Below are positions 20,993-31,854 of a stretch of 64,000 bases of DNA, piece after piece. The translations under genes were made by a program, and so were the position numbers. Under the pieces are notes generated by a model that saw only the letters and a list, made by a program, of their open reading frames with translations, was not told the DNA's origin and did no database searches. Each line of letters begins with the position of its first letter. The first letter of the stretch is position 1. Source of the DNA: Heligmosomoides polygyrus polygyrus. Lineage: Eukaryota > Nematoda > Chromadorea > Rhabditida > Heligmosomidae. The DNA is taken from positions 1,612,001-1,676,000 of the forward strand of contig OX377202.1 of the NCBI GenBank assembly GCA_947396885.1. Reading direction: 5' to 3'.

Positions 20993-21238
20993 TCAGCTCA
21001 GACCGGTTCGCATAAGCAGCAGGAACGTTTTTGCAATGCGTGAATAGCTGGGATGGACAGCGTCTGGCTCGGCTAATCGCTGCCCGTGGTCGCACGCTAC
21101 TAAAAATGCACGCCGCCCCTCCGCCGTCAGCTGGATAGCGAAGAGTTCTTCAGTCTTTGAGGCGGTGGACGAGCGTCTTCTTCGTTGTTGTACGCAGTTT
21201 TCCGCCATATAGCATGGATTTGTTCTACTCCTGAGCAT
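20993..21238 (-). CDS. short coding-like frame, unknown product
   Basis: This minus-strand frame runs 81 codons from ATG to TGA with a G/C-rich third position. It includes KTEELFAIQLTAEGRRAFLV and ends LLLMRTGLS. No homology is recognised and no splice sites or poly(A) signal support it, so it may be a relic or chance frame. It lies inside a long MAST intron on the opposite strand. Confidence 0.22.
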   Translation of the reverse strand: MLRSRTNPCYMAENCVQQRRRRSSTASKTEELFAIQLTAEGRRAFLVACDHGQRLAEPDAVHPSYSRIAKTFLLLMRTGLS

Positions 21239-21575
21239 CTGCGGAGCATCCAGCGAGAAATTCTGCTGCCGTGTAGGCCAGACAGCCGACCAGGCCCATG
21301 TACTGGGCTGCTTTGTTGTTTGTCGTCGAACTCGAACGAGTTGCGAAAACGCGCGTGACCGGTTGGTTGGTTACCTATGCATGAGGCGCGTTGTGTTGTC
21401 GCCGCTCGAGGCGAGAAAGAGCAGTTGCTCGAAGCAGCGGTTGAATGGATGCTATTCGACGACGAATGGCACCTTTGAATCGTTTCCCAGAATTTCGTCC
21501 TTTCTCCACGTTTTTCGGAAATGGAGCAATGCTGAGAGGAATTTAGGAAAAGGCTGCTGAATCTATGCAGAATAT

Positions 21576-21705
21576 CAGGCGGTGTTTATAGTTCAGCGGC
21601 CTAGCGACGCGGCGTTATGAAAGCTCGCAATATCGATTAGACGACGTAGGCGATCGATATTGGTGGCTTTCACAACGCCGAACGACAAGGACTCGGCTCT
21701 GCGTC
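21576..21705. mobile_element. palindromic MITE, family C (right end decayed)
   Basis: GGTGTTTATAGTTCAGCGG ... GCGTTATGAAAGC ... ATATCGATTAG ... CGATCGATATTGG ... GCTTTCACAACGCCG. The same plan is seen at 30490 and 55238. Confidence 0.65.
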
Positions 21706-22622
21706 AGAACCCTCATAATTGCTCCTCCAAGCAGACACTCAGCGGCCCGTTTATTATGGCTCCGATACGCTGCACTACTTCGTCACTACCGTAATCCATA
21801 ATTCGCTCTCAGCTGTTAATCGTGACACTGAATGAGGATGAGGAATTAGCGCTTGCGTCAGAGAGTCCTCATTATTGCCTCTCCAGGCAAACACACTGCT
21901 CTAGTTGCGCTTCTCGTGTTTTTAGAGCATTGCACTACTTGCTGACTACCGTAACCCATAATTCAATCTCAGTTATTAATCATAGCCTCCAGCGATTGGG
22001 AATGGGAAAGAGTTAGCCCTCGCGCAGGAGTCCTCATAATTGCCCCTTCAGGCAAATTCTGCGTTCTAGGCGCTTTTCCTGTGCTTCTAAAGCGCTGCAC
22101 TATTTCGTCGCTACCGTAATCCATAATTCGCTCTGAGCTGTTATTCGTATGTCTGAGTGTGGATGAGGAGTTAGCTCTTAGGTCAGAATCCTAATTAGCG
22201 CCTTCAGGCAAACACTCCGTTCTAGGTAGGCGGGTTTCCCATGCCATTAGAACATTGCGCTACTTGCTCGCTATCGTAATCCACTATTCGCGCTCGGCTC
22301 TTAATCATGGATCCTACCAAATTGCTCTGGGAAAGAATTAGTTCTTCCGCCGGAGTCCTCATAATTGCTCCTCCCCGCCTCCAGGAAGTCACCTCTGTTC
22401 TAGGCGCGTTTTCCGTGCTTCTCGAACGTTGCACCATTTCTCCAGTACCGTAATCCATAATTGGGCGTCAGCTCTTAATCGTATGGCTGTATGAATGAGG
22501 AGCTAATTCTTGCATTGGAATTTTCATAGCTATCCAGTTGAGGCAAGCACGCTGTTCTAGGTGCATTTCCTGCGTTTACACGGCGTTGCACCACTTTGTC
22601 ACTACCGTAATCCATAATTCTC
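21700..22622 (+). repeat. tandem array, ~157-174 bp unit, six copies
   Basis: The anchor TACCGTAATCCATAATTCGC recurs near 21788, 21948, 22113, 22273, 22447 and 22604. Each copy also has a GAGGAGTTAGC..., a CCTCATAATTGC and a GTGCTTCT...GCACTA block. A related forward block appears again at about 24770, after the foldback and MITE nest, suggesting the array was split by insertions. Confidence 0.82.
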
Positions 22623-24245
22623 CGCCTGGTTAGTTTATACTTGCACGGAGTGGCATCACGGTCACTATAGATATTGGTTTTTCACTTCGCTCGGCGATGT
22701 TGCATCGTATTTATACTTCACCGCCGTACGGCACATAATTTTGTGAGATTTTTGAGATTTGATTACTGTACTCGGCTAGTCGCCTCGGCGGGAGTATGAT
22801 AACTTGTATGGTAACTTCCTTAGGCGGGCTTATACTTCAGTCGCCTGGTGGCGCAACCTTATGAAGACTAGCAATATCGATTAATCGATATCGCATAATC
22901 GATATTGACAGCTTTCATAAACCGCGTCGCCCGGCGACTGAAGTATGTATGCAACCTTAGTCATGTCACTTAATAGGAATGAGAAGAATGCGTCAGGACC
23001 TTAATAACTGTCTCTTCCTTACAAGGGAACTGTCTGAACGGTATGCCGGAACGCAAGAATGAATTCTGTAGGAAGAATCTCCGTACTTCAAGTAGCAAGG
23101 AACATGTCTTGTTCTTGCCGAGTCCTTGAGGCAAACGAGTAAGAGTGTAATGGTTATGGGTCCGCAGCGTCAAGCTTACCACAGGGGCCCAAGGCACTTG
23201 TGCTGTGCCCTGGATGGCGCAGTGACAGAGGTGCTGCCTCATGGTCGTGACGTCGAGGGTTCAGTTCCCGAGCTGCATCGCGTTTTTGCATTTTTACCAT
23301 AGTGTCGCATTTCCATATAGATTTTCATATCTGAACCTTTTTTGGAGTTTGCTGATGTTTTCAATTGTTATTCCTTTTCGACAACTCGTGATGCACCAGC
23401 AATGTCCCAAATATGCAAAAAGCGATGATATGGTTCTCATTGGGACATTGCTGGAGCGTCACGAGATATCGACGGGGAATAACAATTGAAAACATCAGCA
23501 AACTCCAAAAAGGTTCAGATATGAAAATCTCTATGGAAATGCGACACTATGGTAAAGTGCAAAAACGTCACGCAGCTCGGGAACCGAACCCCTACGTCAC
23601 AACCGTGGGGCAGCACCTCTACCTATGCGCCACCCAGGTCACAGCACAAGTTCCTAGCGCCGTCGTGGTAAGCTTGACGCTGCGGACCCTTAACCATTAC
23701 AACCTCTTACTCGTTTGCCTCAAGGTTTCGGCAAGAACAAAACATGATCCGTTACTACCTGAAGGACGGAGATTCTCCCAATTATTCGTTCTTGCCGTTC
23801 CGGTGTACCGTAGAGGCAGTTCCCTTGTAAGGAAGGAACAGTTATTGGGTCCTAACGCATACTTATCATTCCTATTAAGTGGCACGACTAAGGTAGCATT
23901 CGTACTTCGAGTCGCCGAGCGACGCGGTTTAATGAAAGCTGTTAATATCGATTACGCGGCGCAGACTATCGATATTGCTAACTTCCATAAAGTTGAGGCA
24001 CCAGGAGAGTGAAGTACAGGCCCGCACAGGGAGGTTATTATACTGCCGCCGTGGCGATTAGTCGAGTACAGTAAGCGCATTTCCGTAAAATTAGGTGTTT
24101 TACGGCGGTGAAGTATAGATGCGATGCGACACCGCCGAGCAAAGCGAAAAACCGACATCTATAGCGATCACGATACCGCGCCGTACGGGACGCAAGTATA
24201 AACTACGACCTAACCAGGCTGCGAATTATGGACTACGGTAGTGAG
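22600..24245. repeat. ~1.6 kb giant foldback with internal tRNA-like sequences
   Basis: Arms of about 800 bp (22600-23405 and 23440-24245) are inverted around a loop of about 30 nt near 23422. Each arm nests a family C MITE half and a tRNA-like block: plus strand 23213-23275 with GGCGCAGTGACAGAGG and GGGTTCAGTTCCC, inverted at 23575-23640. The outermost 20 nt are copies of the neighbouring tandem unit. The 199-codon open frame at 23413-24012 lies in the right arm and is not a gene. Confidence 0.85.
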
Positions 24246-24280
24246 GAAGCAGTGCAACATTGAGGCACCTTCCTTGTTAG

Positions 24281-24431
24281 GGCCTGTTCATACTTCACGA
24301 CAAGAGCGACTCGTCGCCCGTGCACAACATGCATATCGATTAAAACCGAGCGCATGCTCCGAAAAGTGTTCATACTCGAGCGGCGGCGCTGTCGCTGCAG
24401 TCGCTCTAGTCACTGCTGTCACCTGTTCATA
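24281..24431. mobile_element. MITE, family D
   Basis: GGCCTGTTCATACTTCACGA ... GCATATCGATTAAAACCGAG ... runs of GTCGCTN ... CACCTGTTCATAGG. Imperfect inverted ends surround repeats of AGTCGCTC. Related copies are at 24570, 34208 and 35844. Confidence 0.7.
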
Positions 24432-24565
24432 GGCCTTGTTTAGTGTACTCGCGACGCGCGACGCGACGCATGTGTAGTGGCCAAATTGATCGAGCGACGC
24501 GACTAATCAATTCGACCACTACACACGGCGTCGCGTCGCGCGCCACGCGCACACTAAACAAGGCC
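24432..24565. mobile_element. palindromic MITE, family A variant
   Basis: GGCCTTGTTTAGTGT ... CGCGACGCGACGCATG ... near-perfect inverse ... ACACTAAACAAGGCC. It is about 134 bp and sits between two family D copies. Confidence 0.82.
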
Positions 24566-24569
24566 ATAC

Positions 24570-24725
24570 TCCCGCGCGCTGCGCTCTCGCCACTCCCGTC
24601 GCCCGTGCAAAACATGCATATCGATTAAAACCGAGCCCGCGCCGCCGAAAGGTGTTCATACCTGAGCGCGGGCGCTGTCGCTCCAGTCGCTCTAGTCGCT
24701 TAAGTCGCTGCTGTCGCCTGCCGAC
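24570..24725. mobile_element. MITE, family D
   Basis: This second D copy shares GTGCAAAACATGCATATCG and the GTCGCTCNAGTCGCT runs with 24281-24431. Its left end is decayed. Confidence 0.6.
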
Positions 24726-24769
24726 GGCGACGCTTTAGGAGTGCTTCCGGCGCTTCCAATATGTTGCAC

Positions 24770-25250
24770 TGCTTTGTCGCTAGCGTACGCCATAATTTGC
24801 CATCGATTTCACCAAATGTTGCTTTTCGACATGCTGCCCACTTCGTAGAATTCTCTAGGGTTCAACTGTCGTGAAAACAACCATAAATCACGTCCAATGG
24901 GAACAGTGTACTTCTTGGCATTCCCAGCTGAAATTAGCAGCATTCCACAAACTCGTCAAGTCACATGTGGGAAGAACAGCAAGAAATTGAATGGGATCCA
25001 AAGAACGATCGCATCGTTGTCAGCGAGGGAGAGGCGACGAGATTCACACGTCCCACCAGCACTTCGCCCTTTCACTCGCTTAGGTCAGGACAGATTGGGA
25101 ACATGTTTGAGGACGTTGTTTTCCATGAACACTTGCTTGTTTGACGCTAACGTTCCTTGATTCCATAGGGTGTCTGACTCCCAGTAACGCCATCCAACCG
25201 TTCGTCTAGCCAGAGGAGGAATTTTTAATCGATATTTCCCATTAATTTTC
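24770..25250. other. intronic DNA; continuation of tandem unit at left edge
   Basis: 24766-24800 matches the array unit of 21700-22622 (TTGCACTGCTTTGTCGCTA). The remainder shows no gene or repeat I recognise. Confidence 0.4.
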
Positions 25251-25251
25251 A

Positions 25252-25443
25252 TTGTGGTCGTTCCATTAGGGAAGGCACTGGCAGTGGCTTTTTGCATTCT
25301 GGGCCAGCAGACACTGCCTGCAGCGGGTCCTCGGTGCAGTCCTCTTCGTACCGGGAATGCGAGCGGTTCTGAACTATGCTGTTCTTCTGCCGGGTTTTGT
25401 TTCTGCAAATTGTGGATTCCTTCACAAAATCCTTCTTGGGCAT
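25252..25443 (-). CDS. short coding-like frame, unknown product
   Basis: The minus-strand frame MPKKDFVKESTICRNKTRQK and onward runs 63 codons to TGA with moderate G/C third-position bias. An overlapping 123-codon frame in another register is also open, so which one, if either, is coding is uncertain. It may be an exon of a gene nested in the MAST intron. Confidence 0.22.
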
Positions 25444-25489
25444 GATTATGTAGCATTTCTACATTGAATTGGACACTTTTTCCCTAAAA

Positions 25490-26480
25490 AGTGGGCACAT
25501 CTTATATTTATTAAGTTCTATATTTCTTTAAGAGAGAAAGATTTGGAAACCATTTAAAGGGGCGGGAAAGTAGCAATTTTTGAGCACATTACGTCAAGCT
25601 GATCCTCTAAGGTCGAAATAAATTTTTATCTTTTGGAAATTTAATGTGATGTTCTTTAAAAATCTGTAGTTTAAATGAGCCAGAAAAGTGGACGTAGCGC
25701 ATCCGATTTTACAAAAATTTTGATTTCTGAAGAGAAATGGCGTTAAAATCGTATAGAAAGCGCAGGAAAGTAGCAATTCTTAGTGCATTGCAAGAAAAGC
25801 CCGCGTCATGCACTCATGTAGCACACCTCAATTTTCATTTGATTGACAGTGCCAGCCAGCGAAGGGATGGTAGTGTGTTTTCCACAATTGTTTCTGATCT
25901 ACCACTGCCGAGTGGTTAAATCCACGCAAGCGAAACTTTTGCCATCAATCGAAGTAAAAAATTTTAAGCAAGTCTGACGCCTTTGGAATCAAATTGATTT
26001 TTTAATGCTAAAAATTACGCGCCCGTCCAGCACTCCGTTATTTTCCTTTGATTGATGGCAAAAGTTCCACTTGCGTGGATTTACCCGCTCGGCGACGGTA
26101 GAACAGAAACATTTGTGGAAAACACACTATCATCCTTTTGCTGTCTGGCACTGTCAATCAAATGAGAATCGCGGTGTGCTACATGAGTCCATGGCGCCGG
26201 CTCTTCTTGTAATGCAACTGACAATTGCTACTTTTCTGCGCTTTTTATACGATTTCAAGCCATTTCTCTTTAGAAATCAAAATTTCCATAAAATCGGAAA
26301 ACGCTACGTTCACTTTTCTGGCGCATTTGAAATGCAGATTTCTAAAGGACCTCGCATTAAATTTCTGTAAAAATTTCCTTAGAGTGTCAGGGTGATGTAA
26401 TGTGCTCAAATATTGCTGCTTTCTTGCCTCCTTAAATAGTTTTGAAATCTTTCTTTCTTAAAGAAATATAGAACTTTATA
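25490..26480. repeat. ~1 kb AT-rich foldback (family L)
   Basis: The left arm (about 25500-25975) and right arm (about 26000-26480) are inverted copies around a center near 25985. Outer ends carry TTCTATATTTCTTTAAGAG against CTTTCTTAAAGAAATATAGAA; inner ends carry TTTTGCCATCAATCGAAG against TTGATTGATGGCAAAAG. Related half-copies lie elsewhere in the window. Confidence 0.82.
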
Positions 26481-26499
26481 AAAAAAAACAAGATGAAAG

Positions 26500-27260
26500 T
26501 TGCAGTCGTTGTACATACTCACTTTTTTTGGGGAAGATGAATTATAAATACTCAAAGAAAGTTTCAACAAAGTTTCCAAATTAAAATTTTATTATTGCCC
26601 TCTTAGAGACTTCGTTATTCTTCCATCCTCGCCTTCCGTCGACGATCATAGTCACTTAACACCCACACTGATCGGTTAAACCTGGGAGAAAATCGATAAT
26701 ATCAATCAGTATTGATTACCTTCCACTGCTTTCTGCGAGGAAGTCGGTGGATATTGATTGCCTTTCCTCCCTGCTGTGAAGGCCTCTTCCGTCGACGAAG
26801 CCCTCTTCTCCTTACTGGGACTTTTTTAAAATGAAGTTCTATACTTTCTTTTAGAAGGAAAATATTTAGAATATATTTAGAGAGATATAGAGAAAGAACA
26901 AATAGAATATTGTATATTTGAGGCCTATTTCAAGGTGCAAGTGTCGCGTCTCCTGTATCCTTCGGACGCGTTCCGGCTGCCTTATCTCCCAGTCGTTCGG
27001 GCCTTGGTCCGTGTCTAGGGTAGTCCTTCGTAGAGCTTAATTAGTAGAGCCGCTACTCGCGGTCCGGACAAGCACAAAAATGAGCCCTAACTGCTGGGGG
27101 ACGCGCCTTTTATAGGCGCTGGGGTACGGTAATTACTTGAAACTAAGGGAATCGTTTCGGGACCTATGCAGCTTATTACAAAATGAGGTAACAATGACAC
27201 CGAAGCATAGAACCTAGCATTACGGATTCGTTACACAAGAAAATAACAGTTTTTTTTGAG
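26500..27260. other. unclassified GC-richer insertion between family L arms
   Basis: AT-rich L-type sequence stops near 26600 and resumes near 27280. In between lie one ATCGATAATATCAATC block (26690-26725) and a unique stretch with TCCGGACAAGC and CGCGCCTTTTATAGGCGC. A solo LTR is conceivable, but I find no matching ends or target duplication. Confidence 0.3.
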
Positions 27261-27269
27261 GGCATTACC

Positions 27270-27640
27270 TCGCCCTTACACTCTGGGGTCGAAATAAATT
27301 TTTATTTTATGGAAATTTAATGCGAAGTTCTTTAAAAATCTTTAATTCAAATTCGCCAAAAAAACCGAACGTAGCGTTTTGTAATTTTACAAAAATTTTG
27401 TAAAGAAAAATGGCTTTAAGCTCGTATCTAGGCGCAGGAAAGTAGCAATTCTTGGTTGAGTTACAAGAGAAAGTCTACGCCATGCACTCATGCAGCCAGC
27501 CGCGACTTTGGTTTGATTGATAGCAAACGGACTAACAGAAATAATTGCCGAATTGGATATTTCAAGTGCTGTACTTTATAGATATTCGAAGAAGGTCAAA
27601 ACAAATTTTCTAAATTGAAAATTTGTTATTACCCTTTTTG
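27270..27640. repeat. family L half-element
   Basis: TCTGGGGTCGAAATAAATTT through GCGCAGGAAAGTAGCAATTC matches 25600-25810 in the same order. It is AT-rich and non-coding. Confidence 0.6.
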
Positions 27641-27756
27641 AGAGTGTCTTGTTTAACCTGGAAGACGATCGTTTGTCTTCGAAGATGTTCAGTTTGATTT
27701 CAAAACTGTCCTGTTTGCTTTGAAGTGTCCAGTTTGACATGGAAGTGGAAAATATA

Positions 27757-27888
27757 ACTATGTCATTTTCAGTTGAAATTCAACGTTTTTCAAATCAAAT
27801 TCAACGTTCTTCTGTAATCATCGCCGTATAACAACGTAGAATTTGATTTGAAAAACGCTGAATTTCAACTGAAAATGGTATATATTGC
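27757..27888. repeat. hairpin, ~50-nt arms
   Basis: CATTTTCAGTTGAAATTCAA and TCAAATCAAATTC are inverted at 27836-27888 (GAATTTGATTTGAAAAACG, TTGAATTTCAACTGAAAATG-type). The center is near 27822. Confidence 0.7.
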
Positions 27889-27894
27889 TGCTCG

Positions 27895-28406
27895 ATAAAA
27901 CAACATTGGGATCTATCTTAGTCCGGGGGGGGGCCACATAACTAAAAACTAAGTAACAAAATGAATTCAGACTTACCGAGCAGCTCCTAGAGAACGAGTT
28001 AGAACCTAAAAGAAACCAAAAACGAACGAACAAACAAAAAAGTAAAAAATCGTCGCGGTTCACAACCGTATCAGCGGGCAGAGAGCAACGGAATGAACTC
28101 ATGCCGCGTGCTGATCGCCGGCTGACATGTTATAACCAGGATCTAACATAGTGAGGAAAGCGCATGAAGCCGCATGCCGCCGCCTGACATGTTATAACCA
28201 GGATCTAACATGGTAAGGAGGGCACACAATTTTGCCTGCTTACAACCGTAAAAAAATGTAATTTTTTCGTTTTTTTCTTTGCGACTTTTCTTGTTTAGGT
28301 TCCCGTGTTATTCTGTAGGAGCCGCTCGGTACGTCTCAAGTGGATTTGTTACATATAATACTCTTTAGTTATGTGGCCCCCCCCCCGGACTAGGATAGAT
28401 CCCAAC
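27895..28406. mobile_element. foldback element with poly-G/poly-C ends, copy 2
   Basis: ATCTATCTTAGTCCGGGGGG and CTTACCGAGCAGCTCCTAGA at the left are inverted at the right end (GGAGCCGCTCGGTACGTCTC, a C run and GACTAGGATAGAT). Two internal GACATGTTATAACCAGGATC copies match the element at 18294-18801 in the opposite sense. Confidence 0.8.
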
Positions 28407-28409
28407 GTT

Positions 28410-29225
28410 GCTTAGGCTGCCAGTATCCTTCAGCATATGCTCTGAACCTTGCTCACGAATGAGTCAGGTGCCTTGGATAATGGGTAAACGATGGGCGGAT
28501 TGCGCAATTCCATAGGAGATCCCGCCTTCTAGGAGGGATTGGCGTTTCACTCGGTTCCTTGTACTGGCTGCATGACGGATTATGCTGGAATTCTCTGTGT
28601 GCCGCTGCAAAGCCTTCGGTTGTTCTTTATGTGTTGAGGAGATAGTTCACTGCTTCTGGAGCGTCGCTCAGTTACCGTTTCCTCGGCATAATTAGATCTG
28701 TCGCTTCTTTAGAAAAAAACTCCCATTTTTGAAGGAGCACTAGGCTTCTAATCCTCCTGATCCTTCGACCATCAACCGCGTGCACTTCGGCGACCACGGT
28801 CGGGGTGACATCATCGCTGACATTGTTGCACGCGCGCCCATTCCACCGATGTGAACTGCTTCGATGACGTTGTTGTTCTGCTTGTTTTCGGCGCAGACAG
28901 CACGCATAATGAGCCTACAAAGGTACCTCGTGGGATTACTGTATGGCGAAGTAGTCGAGTTGTGGCGTCGCTTCGAATTCAGTGACGTTGCCTTCTCTTT
29001 GTCATGGGAAACTGCGGTCATTACCAGCCTAAGGGCATTTATACACCATTTCCACGTCAACAGGACACTTTGCCAGCCAAGTTGCACTTTTCTCGAAATA
29101 AACTGGATATTTTTCAAATCAGATTCGACGCTCTTCCATGCATACGCGACGCTTTTGAAATCAAACTACAACAAATCAGAGAAGCAACAATGTAGTAGTG
29201 AATTAAAAGAGATCGCGCCGTGCAC
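28410..29225. other. intronic DNA without supported gene
   Basis: Open frames of about 120 codons exist on both strands (28740-29229) without clear codon bias or splice sites. I see no repeat structure. Confidence 0.45.
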
Positions 29226-29229
29226 TTGA

Positions 29230-29660
29230 CGAAATCTCATGCGCAGGAAGGCAGAAATCATCAATCATCAACACGAATATAACATTTTCTATCCAAGGAA
29301 AATTTAGTGCAACTTTCTGAGACATTTTTTTAGTTCACCTATGCCAAAAAGTAAACACTGTTTGAAATTCTAGAAATGATATTTTCATTTAAAACGCAGG
29401 AAGGCAACATCCATTTATTTCATTAAAAGTTTGGATCGCGCCATGCACTCGACTACTTCGTCGCTGTTTTCATTCGATTGATAGGGAGAATTCTGTCCGG
29501 CTCAGGGTTCGCAAACAGTGCAACAGGAACATTTATAACGGTCGCACTCCTGTTTCAAATGAAGAGCATCCGCCCTATCAATCGAATAGAAATCGCGACG
29601 GTCTGGTCGAGTGCATGGCGTCATCTCTTCTTCTATTACCCTAAATGATTGTTATTTTTC
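29230..29660. repeat. family L element with inverted ends
   Basis: CGCGCCATGCACTCGACTAC ... TTCATTCGATTGATAGG is inverted about 100 nt later (CCTATCAATCGAATAGAA ... GGTCGAGTGCATGGCG). It is AT-rich and non-coding. Confidence 0.6.
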
Positions 29661-29716
29661 TGCGTTTTAAAATAGAATTCAACACATTTTCTTCTTTGAA
29701 AACACGACACGACATA

Positions 29717-30012
29717 AGGATAAAAAGGATAAAGGACGGCGTTATTCAATCCCTTCTGGGATGCGCCAGCGCATTCTACTTCTAAGGATGTCGTGGAGGC
29801 GACATGAATGCGTATTTGGCCATACAATGACTTGTGGTGGCCAGCCGATGTACAAGTCAGCGCTTCATTCTTCCCAGACAAGTCTGGTAGCAATTCACCT
29901 ACCCCGGAGGGATGGAAGGCTTGGTCGGCCTGGGCGGGAAATCCGAACCAGGAACCTGGTATCGGGTGCACGCGACAGTCGCGCCTCCTCCGACTGCGCT
30001 ACACGCGCCCAA
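29717..30012 (-). mobile_element. tRNA-derived SINE, full length, with target-site duplication
   Basis: This is the reverse-strand copy of the SINE at 5256-5551, with a tail of AAGGATAAA repeats at the left and the tRNA head (CTGCGCTACACGCGCCCA) at the right. A 13-bp direct repeat ACGACACGACATA flanks it at 29704-29716 and 30013-30025. Confidence 0.9.
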
Positions 30013-30029
30013 ACGACACGACATAGTTC

Positions 30030-30345
30030 ACGTAAAATGTCGACCAGTGTGCTTACTCACTGTGCGGGTGAATTTAAGAATTCCAGAAATTTTTTTATTA
30101 AATTGTCCCTGAACAAAAAATTATTGCAACCGTGTTAGAGAGTCTCTCTTTCATCTGGAAGGCGCTCGTTTTAGATTTGGAAGATGTTCATTTTATTTCA
30201 AAACCGTCAAGCCTGCTCGGAAGTGTCCAGTTTGATTGAAAAATGGCAAATTTGATTTGAAATTGAAAATTGTCCGGTTTAACGTGAAAATGGTAAGCTT
30301 ACCACTAGGAGTAATGTACCTATTGTGGAAGAAAATGTTCAGTCT
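30030..30345. other. intronic DNA without recognised feature
   Basis: The sequence is AT-rich with no gene. The block TTGATTTGAAATTGAAAA and CCGGTTTAACGTGAAAATGG resemble short repeats at 27760 and 57920. Confidence 0.4.
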
Positions 30346-30489
30346 CTTAGGCCCCGTCTATAATCCGTCGCCGACGACGAGATGCGACGTGATGCAATTC
30401 ATAGTAACCGAATTGATCGCGACATAACCGATCGGTTCCCAATCGACTAGGCATGCGTCGTGCGCTCAGCAGGTATAAATCCCTCCCAA

Positions 30490-30624
30490 GGCAGGGTTTA
30501 TACATTCAGTTGCTGATGGCGCCGCATTATGAAAACTACAAGTATTGATTAGGCGGCAGAGACGATCGATATTGGTGGTTTTCCAACGTCGCGACGACCA
30601 GCGACTAAAGTATACACCCTGCCT
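30490..30624. mobile_element. palindromic MITE, family C
   Basis: GCAGGGTTTATACATTCAGT ... GCGCCGCATTATGAAAAC ... ATTGATTAGGCGGC ... CGATCGATATTGGTGGTTTT ... GACTAAAGTATACACCCTGC. Confidence 0.82.
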
Positions 30625-30764
30625 TAGCCCTAGTTTATACTTGCGCAGCACGACGGCGCGACACCATGGTCGAAATAGATATCGATCGGGCGGCGCGGAA
30701 AATCGATATCCATGGCGATCGTGGTGTTGTGCCGCGTGACGGCGCAACTATAGACTAGGGCTTA
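30624..30764. mobile_element. palindromic MITE, family B
   Basis: AGCCCTAGTTTATACTTGCG ... CACCATGGTCGAAATAGAT ... ATCGATCGGGCGGCG ... AATCGATATCCATGGCGATC ... GCGCAACTATAGACTAGGGC. It abuts the family C copy. Confidence 0.85.
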
Positions 30765-30766
30765 AT

Positions 30767-30890
30767 GGTCGTTTAGTGTGCGCGCGACGCGCGACGCGAT
30801 GCACGTGTAGGTCAAATTGGTCGAGTGACGCAATTGATCAATTCGGCCACTACACATGGCATCCCATCGCGCGCACACTAAGCGACCCCT
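30767..30890. mobile_element. palindromic MITE, family A variant
   Basis: GGTCGTTTAGTGTGCGCGCG ... AATTGATCAATTCGG ... GCGCGCACACTAAGCGACCC. It resembles 24432-24565. Confidence 0.8.
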
Positions 30891-30910
30891 TAGCCCTAGT
30901 TCTTACTTGC

Positions 30911-31034
30911 ATCTAGCCTAGTTCATACTTGCGCAGCGCGGCGGCACGGTTGGAATAGATATCGATCGCGCGGCGCGAAAAATCAATATTCATGGCGATC
31001 GTGGTGTGACGACGCAATTATAAACTAGGGCTTA
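30911..31034. mobile_element. palindromic MITE, family B
   Basis: GCCTAGTTCATACTTGCGCA ... GGAATAGATATCGATCGCGC ... AAATCAATATTCATGGCGAT ... ACGCAATTATAAACTAGGGC. Confidence 0.8.
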
Positions 31035-31170
31035 GGCCCGTTTATACGTTTACACCGAGTACGCGATGCCATGTATAGTTGCCGTATTGATTGAGGGACG
31101 CGATCGATCAATTTGCCCACTTATCATGCCGTCGCGTCGCTCGGCGTCGGAAGTATAAACGGGGCCTTAG
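31031..31170. mobile_element. palindromic MITE, family A
   Basis: CTTAGGCCCGTTTATACG ... GATCGATCAATTTG ... GTCGCGTCGCTCGGCGTCGG ... AAGTATAAACGGGGCCTTAG. It is the fifth element in a head-to-tail MITE cluster from 30490. Confidence 0.85.
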
Positions 31171-31854
31171 ACTCTTGGAACGATGAAAACAGTGCGTCTG
31201 CGCTATACGAAGTTCCCGCCACGATGCTCCTTACGCAAAATAATGTTGCGAAGCGACTTCCAGGCCGTTCCCTAAGAACGACGAGCACAAAAACAAAGGA
31301 CTTCACGGCCTGATTGGTTACGGTAACGCCTAATGTGTTCCTCAGACATTTGAGACTACAAAATATCTAAGGGTCTGCAATTTAGTCTCACTGGCTCCTG
31401 TTGAGAGCATCCTGTTTTTTGAGCTTCCGCTTCTCCATTTCCATATTGCGGTTCCGCCTTGTTGATGCTCTCGATGCTATTTCGGCCCCTCTGACGAATT
31501 AAACAATCAGGCAGGCATTCGTGCCGCTTCTCTCATTTCTCATTACGCCTCGAGTGCTCGTTGGCCTCGCCGCGGTGGGTTGTTGTCCATCGTGTGCGGA
31601 TCCCGGGCGCCTGAGGCGAGGCGTGTCGACGGTGTCGCTTTTCGTACGCCCTTAGAGGTGCCTCACGTCGTCGCTTTGTCGTGGAGATTAGCTCAATTGA
31701 TTGTCGCCGCTTAGTTGCCTCCGCCGAATGATTGGCTAATCTTCAGCTGCCGCTGCTGCTGCGAGACCGAGCAGCGTCACAGTGCACCGCACCCGGCAGG
31801 GAGAAGAAGCCGTGAGCTCGGAATGACATCCAGTTCCGCCTGACGACGACGACC
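31171..31854 (+). promoter_or_regulatory. 5' region of candidate MAST first exon B
   Basis: GC and CG content rise from about 31540 toward the ATG at 31855, as around the other candidate first exons. An in-frame TGA at 31813-31815 closes the frame upstream. I see no canonical TATA box. Confidence 0.35.

Noticed and set aside
21700..22622. Possible CRISPR-like array
   Set aside because: The ~160-bp units are repeats throughout with no short repeat/unique spacer pattern, and the DNA is eukaryotic.
23413..24012. 199-codon open frame on the plus strand
   Set aside because: It lies entirely within the right arm and loop of the 22600-24245 foldback, crosses a tRNA-like block and a MITE half, and has no codon bias.
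26810..27270. Possible solo LTR
   Set aside because: There is a stretch of different composition with a TTTTATAGGC block, but no matching termini, target duplication or second copy.
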